Assembly (NCBI GenBank): GCA_900317985.1
Contig: ONJD01000004.1
Span: 1 to 43,767, forward strand
Length of the DNA stretch: 43,767 nt
Source: an uncultured Eubacteriales bacterium
GTDB taxonomy: Bacteria > Bacillota > Clostridia > Oscillospirales > Acutalibacteraceae
Direction: 5' to 3'
Below the pieces are notes generated by a model. It worked only from the letters and a program-made list of their open reading frames with translations. It made no database searches and was not told the DNA's origin. Shown here piece by piece: positions 1 to 6,546 of this stretch. Numbering within the stretch: the first letter of the stretch is position 1; every line of letters begins with the position of its first letter. The translations under genes were made by a program, and so were the position numbers.

Positions 1-1
1 C

Positions 2-436
2 CTCGACGACATGGACGGTCAGAAGATCGACGCGTTCTGCTCCGGTGTCGGCACCGGCGGCACGCTGTCCGGTATCGGCAAAGTCCTGAAGGAAGCGAAT
101 CCGGAGATCGCTATCGTGGCCTGTGAGCCCGATAACGCCGCCATCCTGAGCGGAGGCAACATCGGGACCCATCTGCAGATGGGCATCGGCGACGGGGTCA
201 TCCCGGCCATTTTAGACCAGTCCATCTACAACGACATCCGCATCGTCACCGATGAAGAGGCGCTGGAGACCACCCGCCGTCTGGCCGCGGAAGAGGGCAT
301 CCTCTGCGGCATTTCGAGCGGAACGAACGTCTCGGTCGCCCTGAAGCTGGCAAAGGAACTCGGCAGAGGGAAGACGGTCGTCACGGTCCTTCCGGACACG
401 GGCGAGCGGTACTTCAGCACCATCCTTTTTGAGTAA
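2..436 (+). CDS. cysK: Cysteine synthase A, C-terminal part (5' end outside window)
   Basis: This is a PLP-dependent O-acetylserine sulfhydrylase, which makes L-cysteine from O-acetylserine and sulfide in the cytoplasm. The reading frame is open from base 2, so the gene enters from the left and only about 144 C-terminal residues are present. The glycine-rich phosphate-binding loop GVGTGGTLSGIG, which cradles the PLP phosphate in this fold type II family, is visible near the start. Further on come IGDGVIP and GISSGTN, typical of CysK, and the end TVLPDTGERYFSTILFE matches the usual CysK C-terminus. The PLP lysine lies upstream of the window. CysM or another beta-substitution enzyme is possible, but the motifs fit CysK best. 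No GC-rich terminator follows, only AT-rich sequence leading into the next promoter. Confidence 0.93.
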   Translation, partial: LDDMDGQKIDAFCSGVGTGGTLSGIGKVLKEANPEIAIVACEPDNAAILSGGNIGTHLQMGIGDGVIPAILDQSIYNDIRIVTDEEALETTRRLAAEEGILCGISSGTNVSVALKLAKELGRGKTVVTVLPDTGERYFSTILFE

Positions 437-459
437 ACCGTTTTAAAACAACGTACCTA

Positions 460-488
460 TTGCACTTTCTGTTCAATTGCGCTATAAT
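460..488 (+). promoter_or_regulatory. Sigma-A type promoter of the broken PC4-family gene
   Basis: A -35 box TTGCAC (460-465) and a perfect -10 box TATAAT (483-488) are separated by 17 bp. An AT-rich stretch and an AAAGGAGGAG ribosome site follow, 7-8 bases before the ATG at 532. The promoter looks fully functional although the gene behind it is broken. Confidence 0.85.
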
Positions 489-531
489 CCTCTTATAATT
501 ATAAATATAATTATAAAGGAGGAGTTTGGAA

Positions 532-659
532 ATGCCGGAATTCACTTATGAGATCACGGAAGAATACGGTGTTATGAGCGCATGGGCAAAGGTGTCACCC
601 TCAATGAGGAAGAAGCCGCTGAGCTCAAAGAGCTTCTGAACGGGATCAAAGACCTTTGA
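532..659 (+). pseudogene. PC4/YdbC-family DNA-binding protein gene with internal out-of-frame deletion
   Basis: From ATG 532 the frame encodes MPEFTYEITEEYGVMS, the usual start of the small Firmicutes YdbC family (PC4/p15 transcriptional coactivator fold, about 70-75 residues, binds single-stranded DNA). The family's C-terminal segment, ERMGKGVTLNEEEAAELKELL followed by NGIKDL, is present at 576-659 but in another frame (ATG 582 minus ATG 532 is 50 bases). The middle, normally the tryptophan-rich strand region, is absent; from the usual family length about 30 codons are missing. Read straight from 532, the frame stops at 639 after 35 residues. Promoter, ribosome site and terminator are all intact. 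The pentamer GAGCG at the junction (576-580) fits both flanks, suggesting deletion between short direct repeats or an assembly collapse. The family call is from memory of the motif; the frame break is seen directly. Confidence 0.72.
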
Positions 660-684
660 TCCGTCTTTGAACACCAGAGAATTG

Positions 685-727
685 AACACCGGTAGTCGTC
701 CGAATGGACAGGCGCCGGTGTTTTTTC
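685..727 (+). terminator. Intrinsic terminator after the PC4-family gene
   Basis: An 8-bp stem AACACCGG (685-692) / CCGGTGTT (715-722) is followed by a run of T to base 726. It separates the PC4 unit from the ECF sigma operon. Confidence 0.8.
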
Positions 728-735
728 TTGGAATA

Positions 736-764
736 TGTCACAGAATCCTCTCTGCGGCCGTCTA
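736..764 (+). promoter_or_regulatory. Possible autoregulated ECF sigma promoter
   Basis: TGTCAC (736-741) and CGTCTA (759-764) are 17 bp apart, resembling ECF promoters (TGAAAC/TGTAAC-like -35, CGTC-like -10). It lies just upstream of the ECF gene, where autoregulation is common. There is no good sigma-A promoter in this gap. This is a short-motif match only. Confidence 0.33.
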
Positions 765-794
765 AGGAGTGTAACAGCAATGGAGGTGGAAACA

Positions 795-1298
795 GTGCCC
801 ATGGACAGAGAATGGTTCTCGGAGCAGATCCGGGACAGGGAAGCGGCGATGTACGCGCTCGCGATGAGTTATATGAAGCACGAGGACGATGCCCTCGACT
901 GCATGCAGCAGAGTATCCTGAAGGCGTACGAGCATCTCGGCTCCCTCAGAGACCCGGAGAAGTTCCGCCCGTGGATCTACGGGATCCTCATCAACTGCTG
1001 CAAAGACGAACTGCGGCGGAAGAAGCGTGCCGGGGTTTCGGAAGAGCAGGCGGAAGACCGCCCGGCGCCGGAAGCCCCCGTCTCGACCGAGACGAAACAG
1101 GTCCTTTGGAACGCTGTGGACCGCCTCTCGGAACCGTATCGGACGGTGCTCATCCTCTTCTATTATGAAGACCTGCCGACGGCAGACATTGCCGCGGCAA
1201 TGGACACCCGGCCTGCCACGGTCCGCAAACAGCTGGAGCGCGCACGGGAACTGCTGAAAGCAGAACTCGAGAAGGAGGGATTCGATGAAACTGAATGA
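795..1298 (+). CDS. sigV: RNA polymerase ECF sigma factor, SigV-like
   Basis: This is a sigma-70 family ECF factor that directs RNA polymerase to a stress regulon. Region 2 is seen in the segment AAMYALAMSYMKHEDDALD with the following QQSILKAYEHL. Region 4 is VDRLSEPYRTVLILFYYEDL and the helix-turn-helix around PTADIAAAMDTRPATVRKQLERAR. A TTG-initiated frame opens upstream at 735, but the ribosome site GGAGGTGG (782-789) places the start at GTG 795 or ATG 801; GTG 795 has the better spacing. That gives about 167 residues, normal for an ECF factor. The 3' end overlaps the anti-sigma gene by 14 bases, so the two are translationally coupled. The SigV assignment rests on the partner's RsiV-like domain, since the sigma sequence alone would only support ECF. 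Confidence 0.88.
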   Translation: MPMDREWFSEQIRDREAAMYALAMSYMKHEDDALDCMQQSILKAYEHLGSLRDPEKFRPWIYGILINCCKDELRRKKRAGVSEEQAEDRPAPEAPVSTETKQVLWNAVDRLSEPYRTVLILFYYEDLPTADIAAAMDTRPATVRKQLERARELLKAELEKEGFDETE

Positions 1299-2184
1299 CG
1301 ATACTCTTCGCAGGATGGCTCAGGAAGAGCGTGCGGAGGCCGGGGTGCCGGACCATGTCCGGTCTGCCGTCGAGGAGACGCTGGCGTCTCTGCCGGAGAC
1401 TCCGGAACAGCCGAAGGTCACAGAGCTGCCGAAGAGAAGAAGATACTGGAAGATCCCCGCTACCATCGCGGCGGCATTCCTCGCCGTGTTCCTGATCCTC
1501 CCGAACACCGGCTACCCGGTGGCACAGGCCCTCTCGCAGATCCCGGTCCTCGGGACCGTATTTGAGGCCGTCACCTTCCGGGAGTACGCCGAGGAGACGG
1601 ATACGACTGAAGTGAACGTGAAGACCCCGAAGATCGAAGCGGAACAACAGGGGAAAGCGGCCGCGGACGCGGTCAGCAAAGAGATCGACGCCATGAACGA
1701 GGCGGCGGTGAAGCAGTTCCGGAAGGAACACAAAGACGGCGGCTACGGCAGCCTCGACATCTACTACGATGTGGCGGCGGACACCGACCGCTGGTACACG
1801 GTCCGCGTCGTCCGGGAAGAGACGGAAGCCTCGGGCGCCGTCGAGACGGACTACTACACCTTCGACAAGACGACGGGTGAGAGCGTCATCCTCTCGGACC
1901 TCTTTGAGAAGGACGCGTACATCGCCCACATTTCAGAGAACATCAAAGACCAGATGCGGGCGCAGATGAAGCAGGACGACAGTGTTTCCTATTTCATCGA
2001 CTCCGACCTGCCCGACGAGGACTTCTCGGAGATCGACCCGAATCAGGACTTCTACATCGACAAAAACGGCGACCTCGTCGTCTGCTTTGACGAGTACGAA
2101 GTGGCGCCCGGCTCCATGGGCACCGTGTCGTTCAAGATCCCGAAGAGCGTCTACCGCGCCGACCTGCACCCCGAATACCGATAA
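1285..2184 (+). CDS. rsiV: RsiV-like membrane anti-sigma factor with DUF3298 domain
   Basis: The product holds the ECF factor inactive at the membrane. An N-terminal cytoplasmic segment of about 65 residues should bind the sigma factor. One membrane helix follows at about residues 67-86, then the linker IPVLGTVFEAVTFREY, which recurs in RsiV-type proteins. The outer C-terminal domain contains YYTFDKTTGESVILSDLF, characteristic of DUF3298. In Bacillus subtilis, RsiV binds lysozyme through this domain and is then cleaved by signal peptidase and RasP, releasing SigV; the same ligand here is inference. The 299-residue length fits the family. The ribosome site GAAGGAGGG lies inside the sigma gene. 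A terminator follows at 2202, closing a two-gene operon. Confidence 0.85.
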   Translation: MKLNDDTLRRMAQEERAEAGVPDHVRSAVEETLASLPETPEQPKVTELPKRRRYWKIPATIAAAFLAVFLILPNTGYPVAQALSQIPVLGTVFEAVTFREYAEETDTTEVNVKTPKIEAEQQGKAAADAVSKEIDAMNEAAVKQFRKEHKDGGYGSLDIYYDVAADTDRWYTVRVVREETEASGAVETDYYTFDKTTGESVILSDLFEKDAYIAHISENIKDQMRAQMKQDDSVSYFIDSDLPDEDFSEIDPNQDFYIDKNGDLVVCFDEYEVAPGSMGTVSFKIPKSVYRADLHPEYR

Positions 2185-2201
2185 AACAGCATGACCAGGT
2201 T

Positions 2202-2233
2202 CCCCGAAGCCGAAAGGCCTCGGGGATTTTATT
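2202..2233 (+). terminator. Intrinsic terminator of the sigV-rsiV operon
   Basis: A 10-bp stem, CCCCGAAGCC with GGCCTCGGGG, has one mismatch and a GAAA tetraloop. It is followed by ATTTTATTT. The T-rich tail runs directly into the structured segment that begins at 2232. Confidence 0.85.
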
Positions 2234-2390
2234 TCGCCGGGCTCAACCGATGAATATGAGGCAAGGGGAGGAGAAAAGTTGTCCGGCGAGGCGCAGGGGG
2301 GAGCAGCGCGATGCTTTAAAGGCGTGCGGGGGTATGGCTTGGCAAGCCTCGACGGACCTTTTCGACGGAACCGATAAAAGCCCGGCGAAA
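2232..2390 (+). ncRNA. Candidate structured RNA with long closing stem and central bubble
   Basis: No gene is visible between rsiV and miaB, but the segment has strong pairing potential. A perfect 12-bp closing stem joins TTTCGCCGGGCT (2232-2243) to AGCCCGGCGAAA (2379-2390). Inside it, GTCCGGCGAGGC (2281-2292) pairs with GCCTCGACGGAC (2346-2357) over 12 positions with one G/A mismatch. Between the helices lies a large asymmetric bubble, with a 53-base apical region beyond. Both sides of the bubble carry the near-repeat AACCGAT (2244-2253 and 2369-2376). The stem-bubble-stem layout and size of about 160 nt resemble 6S RNA, but no diagnostic 6S sequence was recognised. The plus strand is favoured because CCTTTTA follows the closing stem. 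No separate promoter is evident. A mobile element with 12-bp terminal inverted repeats is the main alternative. Confidence 0.42.
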
Positions 2391-2393
2391 TCC

Positions 2394-2422
2394 TTTTAAT
2401 ATTAGAGGATTTATGGTAAAAT
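2394..2422 (+). promoter_or_regulatory. Weak promoter ahead of miaB
   Basis: TAAAAT (2417-2422) is a good -10 box. The hexamer 17 bp upstream (TTTTAA, 2394-2399) is a poor -35. It would start transcription near 2429, just ahead of the miaB start. Confidence 0.38.
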
Positions 2423-2456
2423 ACTATGGCTATTTTTTCGAAAGTTGGTGACCGAT

Positions 2457-3854
2457 TTGGCAGTATCTCCGGAAGCGCTGAACCGGCAATTTGAATACAT
2501 GACGGAAGTCAAACGTCTCCTGCAGGACCGTTTTGGCGATGTACCTCCGAAAGCCTTTACGCACACGTACGGCTGCCAGGGCAACGTCGCCGACGGTGAG
2601 CGCATCGACGGCCTCCTCGAGCAGATGGGCTACGAGTTCACGAACGACCCGTCGGAAGCGGACTTCATCCTGTTCAACACCTGCGCGGTGCGGGAACACG
2701 CGGAAGAGCGCGTCTACGGCAACGTGGGACGGCTCAAGAAGTTCAAGGAGACGAACCCGAACCTGGTCATCGCCCTCTGCGGCTGCATGGTCCAGCAGGA
2801 ACACGTCGCGAAACGCCTCAAAAGCCATTTCCCGTACGTGGACCTCGTCTTCGGCACCCATGTCCAGTACAGGGTCCCGGAGCTCCTCTGGAACGTCCTC
2901 AGCACCGGAGAGCGGGTCTTTGACATCACGGAGGACGACAACGACATCGCGGAGGGCCTTGTGCCTCGCCGGAACCATCCGTTCAAGGCGTTCCTGCCCA
3001 TCTCATACGGCTGCAACAACTTCTGCACGTTCTGCGTCGTGCCCCACGTCCGGGGAAGAGAGCGGAGCCGGAAATACGAGGACATCCTCGCCGATGCCCG
3101 CCAGCTCGTGGCGGACGGCTACAAGGAGATCATGCTCCTCGGCCAGAACGTCAACTCCTACGGCAACGACTTCGGCGAGAAGGAACTCTTCCCGAAGCTT
3201 CTGAAAGACATCAACGACATCCCCGGCGACTTCCTCATCCGATTCATGACCTCGCATCCGAAGGACTGCTCCCACGCCCTCATCGACACGATGGCGGAGT
3301 GTGAGAAGGTGGAAAACCACCTGCACCTGCCGGTGCAGTCCGGCAACAGTGAGGTGCTCCACCGGATGAATCGCCACTACGACAGAGAGAAGTACCTCGA
3401 GACCGTCGCCTATGCCCGGGAAAAACTGCCGGACCTCTCTATCACGAGCGACATCATCGTCGGGTTCCCCGGAGAGACGCACGAGCAGTTCCTCGACACC
3501 ATTTCCCTCATTGAGGAAGTGGGCTACTCGGCGCTCTATACCTTCATCTACTCCCCGAGAGTCGGGACGCCCGGCGCCCGTATGCCGGACCCCGTCTCCG
3601 CGACCGAGAAACAGCAGTGGTTCGAAGAGCTCCAGTTCGCCCAGGAGCAGGTCGCCGCGAAGCAGTCGGCGACCACGAAGGGCAAAACGTTCCGCGTCCT
3701 CGTCGAAGGCCGCAACAAGGCCGGACGGCTCTGCGGACGGAACTCCGGCAACACGATGATCGAATTCGACGGGCCGGACGAACTGATCGGCACGTTCCGG
3801 AACGTGGTCATCACCGAACCCCTGACCTGGATCTTAAAAGGCGAACTCGCCTGA
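2457..3854 (+). CDS. miaB: tRNA-2-methylthio-N6-isopentenyladenosine synthase MiaB
   Basis: This radical-SAM methylthiotransferase adds the 2-methylthio group to i6A37 of tRNAs reading UNN codons, using two 4Fe-4S clusters. The N-terminal cluster cysteines sit in YGCQGN, NTCAVREHAEER and CGCMVQ. The radical-SAM motif is YGCNNFCTFCVVPHVRGRE, giving CxxxCxxC. The C-terminal TRAM domain carries the stretch RVLVEGRNKAGRLCGRNSGN. The open frame permits TTG 2445, GTG 2448 or TTG 2457. TTG 2457 is preferred because GGTGA (2447-2451) lies 5 bases before it; the earlier starts lack a ribosome site. That gives about 465 residues, normal for MiaB. It heads the miaB-mutS-mutL cluster common in Clostridia. 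No miaA, often found after mutL, is present here. Confidence 0.95.
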   Translation: MAVSPEALNRQFEYMTEVKRLLQDRFGDVPPKAFTHTYGCQGNVADGERIDGLLEQMGYEFTNDPSEADFILFNTCAVREHAEERVYGNVGRLKKFKETNPNLVIALCGCMVQQEHVAKRLKSHFPYVDLVFGTHVQYRVPELLWNVLSTGERVFDITEDDNDIAEGLVPRRNHPFKAFLPISYGCNNFCTFCVVPHVRGRERSRKYEDILADARQLVADGYKEIMLLGQNVNSYGNDFGEKELFPKLLKDINDIPGDFLIRFMTSHPKDCSHALIDTMAECEKVENHLHLPVQSGNSEVLHRMNRHYDREKYLETVAYAREKLPDLSITSDIIVGFPGETHEQFLDTISLIEEVGYSALYTFIYSPRVGTPGARMPDPVSATEKQQWFEELQFAQEQVAAKQSATTKGKTFRVLVEGRNKAGRLCGRNSGNTMIEFDGPDELIGTFRNVVITEPLTWILKGELA

Positions 3855-3886
3855 CGAAACGATACTATTAGAAAGAGTGTGGACCA

Positions 3887-6517
3887 ATGGCGGAATTCAC
3901 CCCCATGATGCAACAGTACCTCTCCATCAAGGAAGAGTACAAAGATACCATCCTCATGTACCGGGTCGGAGACTTCTATGAGATGTTCTTCGACGACGCG
4001 AAGCTGGTGTCCTCCGTGCTGGACCTCGTCCTGACCGGCAAGGACTGCGGCAAGGAGGAGCGCGCCCCCATGTGCGGCGTGCCGTTCCACAGCGTGGACC
4101 CGTACATCGCCCGCCTCGTGGCGAAGGGATACAAGGTCGCTATCTGTGAACAGGTGGAGGACCCGGCTCTGGCAAAGGGCCTCGTCAAACGGGAAGTCAT
4201 CCGCATCGTGACCCCCGGCACCGTCATCGAGAGTTCCATGCTCGACGAATCGAAGAACAATTACCTGTGCGCCGCCTTCCACGCGGAGGGGAAGACCGGC
4301 ATCTGCTTCGTGGATGTCTCGACCGGTGAGGTCCAGATGACCGAGCTGGAGGAGTCCCAGAGCGGGGAACGCATCATCAACGAGCTGGGGCGATTCACCC
4401 CGCGTGAGATCTTGGTCAACGCGCAGTGTGCCAAACTGAAGGGCTTCAAGTCCTTCGTGGAAAAACAGGAGGGCACCAGCGTCAAGACCCTGAAAGAGGG
4501 GGAGACGCGGCTCGAGGACATGGAGCGGGTCGTCACGGACCACTTCGACAGGAGCCTCGAGGAACTCGAACTGACCTCGGAGAACGGGACCCGTGCGCTC
4601 GGCATGGCGCTCAGCTATCTCTTTGAGGTCCAGAAGACCGACCTGCAGAACATCCGGGAGATCCAGTTCTACTCGGACAGCAAATACATGAAGCTCGACT
4701 TCTCCGCCCGCCGGAACCTCGAGCTCACCGAGACGCTTCGCAACCGGGAGAAGCGCGGCACCCTGCTCTGGGTCCTCGACAAGACCCGGACCGCCATGGG
4801 CAAGCGCCTCCTGCGCGCCTGGGTCGAACAGCCCCTGCTGTCGCCCGGCGGCATCACCGAACGCCAGAACGCGGTGCAGTTCCTCGTGAACGACCTCGCT
4901 CTGCGCGATGAGATCGCCGACTACATGACGTCCATCCACGACATGGAACGTCTCATCACCCGCATCTCGTACGGCTCTGCGAACGCGAGAGAGCTTCGCA
5001 GCCTCTATGAGACCGTACAGTGCCTTCTGCCGATCAAACTGCTCCTGGAGGGCGCAGAGCCCCGTCTGATGCAGCGCATCGAGGAGAACATCGATCCGCT
5101 CGAAGACATCATGGCCCTCATCGAGGAGTCCATCGCCGAAGACCCGCCCTTCACGGTCCGGGAAGGCGGCATGATCAAAGAGGGGTACAGCCCCGAACTC
5201 GATGAGCTGAGAGACATCGTCGCGAACGGCCAGGGCTACCTCGCCACCATCGAGGCGCAGGAGCGGGAGCGCACCGGCATCCCGAAACTGAAGATCGGCT
5301 ACAACAAGGTCTTCGGCTATTACCTCGAAGTGCCCCGCTCGTTCCAGGGCGATGTGCCGGAGGAATGGATCCGCAAGCAGACCCTCACGAATGCCGAGCG
5401 GTACATCACCGGCGAACTGAAAGAACTCGAATCCAAAGTCCTGGGCGCCCAGGAACGGATCACCAAACTCGAATACGAACTGTTCTGCGGCGTGCGGGAG
5501 ACCGTCTCGCAGAGCCTCGTCCGCATCCAGCAGACCTCCCACGCGGTGGCCACGCTCGACGTCCTCTGTTCCTTCGCCAAAGTGGCGGTGGACAACGGGT
5601 ATGTGTGCCCGGAGATCACGGAAGACGGGAGCATCACCATCAAAGACGGCCGCCACCCGGTGGTCGAGAAGATGCTCGACGGCGCGCCCTTCGTCCCGAA
5701 CGACACCGCGCTCGACCTGAACGACGCGCAGGCCTCCATCATCACCGGTCCGAACATGGCCGGTAAATCGACCTACATGCGGCAGGTCGCGCTCATCGTC
5801 CTGATGGCGCAGACGGGCTGCTTCGTTCCGGCCGCGTCCGCGCGCATCTCCATCTGCGACGCCATCTTCACGAGAGTCGGCGCCTCGGATGATCTGGCGT
5901 CCGGCCAGTCCACCTTCATGGTCGAGATGACGGAAGTTGCCTCCATCCTGAAGAACGCGACCCGCCAGAGCCTCATCATCCTCGATGAGATCGGCCGCGG
6001 CACGTCCACCTTCGACGGCATGGCCATCGCGAAGGCCGTCCTCGAATACGTCTGCAACAAGCGGAAGATCGGGGCCAAGACCCTGTTCGCCACGCACTAC
6101 CACGAGCTGACGGACATGGAGGAGGAACTCCCCGGCATTCGCAACTATAACATCGCCTGCAAGAAGAGAGGCGACGACATCATCTTCCTGCGCCGCATCG
6201 TCCCCGGTCCGGCCGACGGCAGCTACGGCATCGAAGTCGCGAAGCTCGCCGGCGTCCCGAACCCGGTGGTCAAGCGGGCGAGGGAAGTGCTCAAAGAGAT
6301 CATCGAGGAACAGGAGCGCACGGGAGGCGTCCTGAAAGTCCCGACGGAGATGCCGGCAGAAGCCGACGCATCGCCCGAGGATTTCCAGATCAGTTTCACG
6401 AGCCACGCGTCCGATGAGATCCTCGACGAACTGAAGGCGCTCGACGTCAACACGTTCACGCCCATCGAGGCGATGAACTACCTCTACGACCTGTCGAAGC
6501 GCGCGAAAGAATCCTGA
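3887..6517 (+). CDS. mutS: DNA mismatch repair protein MutS
   Basis: MutS recognises mismatches and small loops and recruits MutL in an ATP-dependent way. The N-terminal mismatch-binding domain has YRVGDFYEMFFDDA, containing the GxFYE element whose phenylalanine stacks on the mismatched base. The connector, core and clamp domains occupy the middle. The ATPase domain holds Walker A GPNMAGKSTYMRQ near residue 621, followed by the STFMVEM signature, Walker B LIILDEIGRGTSTFDG and the histidine switch TLFATHYHEL. At 876 residues the protein is complete and normal in length. The start ATG 3887 follows GAAAGAG at a workable distance. Everything needed for function is visible, in contrast to the broken mutL 29 bases downstream. 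Confidence 0.97.
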   Translation: MAEFTPMMQQYLSIKEEYKDTILMYRVGDFYEMFFDDAKLVSSVLDLVLTGKDCGKEERAPMCGVPFHSVDPYIARLVAKGYKVAICEQVEDPALAKGLVKREVIRIVTPGTVIESSMLDESKNNYLCAAFHAEGKTGICFVDVSTGEVQMTELEESQSGERIINELGRFTPREILVNAQCAKLKGFKSFVEKQEGTSVKTLKEGETRLEDMERVVTDHFDRSLEELELTSENGTRALGMALSYLFEVQKTDLQNIREIQFYSDSKYMKLDFSARRNLELTETLRNREKRGTLLWVLDKTRTAMGKRLLRAWVEQPLLSPGGITERQNAVQFLVNDLALRDEIADYMTSIHDMERLITRISYGSANARELRSLYETVQCLLPIKLLLEGAEPRLMQRIEENIDPLEDIMALIEESIAEDPPFTVREGGMIKEGYSPELDELRDIVANGQGYLATIEAQERERTGIPKLKIGYNKVFGYYLEVPRSFQGDVPEEWIRKQTLTNAERYITGELKELESKVLGAQERITKLEYELFCGVRETVSQSLVRIQQTSHAVATLDVLCSFAKVAVDNGYVCPEITEDGSITIKDGRHPVVEKMLDGAPFVPNDTALDLNDAQASIITGPNMAGKSTYMRQVALIVLMAQTGCFVPAASARISICDAIFTRVGASDDLASGQSTFMVEMTEVASILKNATRQSLIILDEIGRGTSTFDGMAIAKAVLEYVCNKRKIGAKTLFATHYHELTDMEEELPGIRNYNIACKKRGDDIIFLRRIVPGPADGSYGIEVAKLAGVPNPVVKRAREVLKEIIEEQERTGGVLKVPTEMPAEADASPEDFQISFTSHASDEILDELKALDVNTFTPIEAMNYLYDLSKRAKES

Positions 6518-6546
6518 TCATCTGAACCTTAGAAAGGAGGGGCACC

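Noticed and set aside
437..455. GTTTTAAAAC palindrome after cysK as a terminator
   Set aside because: The stem is short and AT-only with no T-run, so it was not called a terminator.
2426..2470. ATG at 2426 as the miaB start
   Set aside because: It is in a different frame from MiaB; the MiaB frame supports only TTG or GTG starts at 2445-2457.
3548..6406. A 952-codon open frame on the minus strand across mutS
   Set aside because: It is the antisense of a well-supported mutS. High GC in codon position three suppresses stops on this frame; the translation is low-complexity H/D/R/V-rich with no domain.
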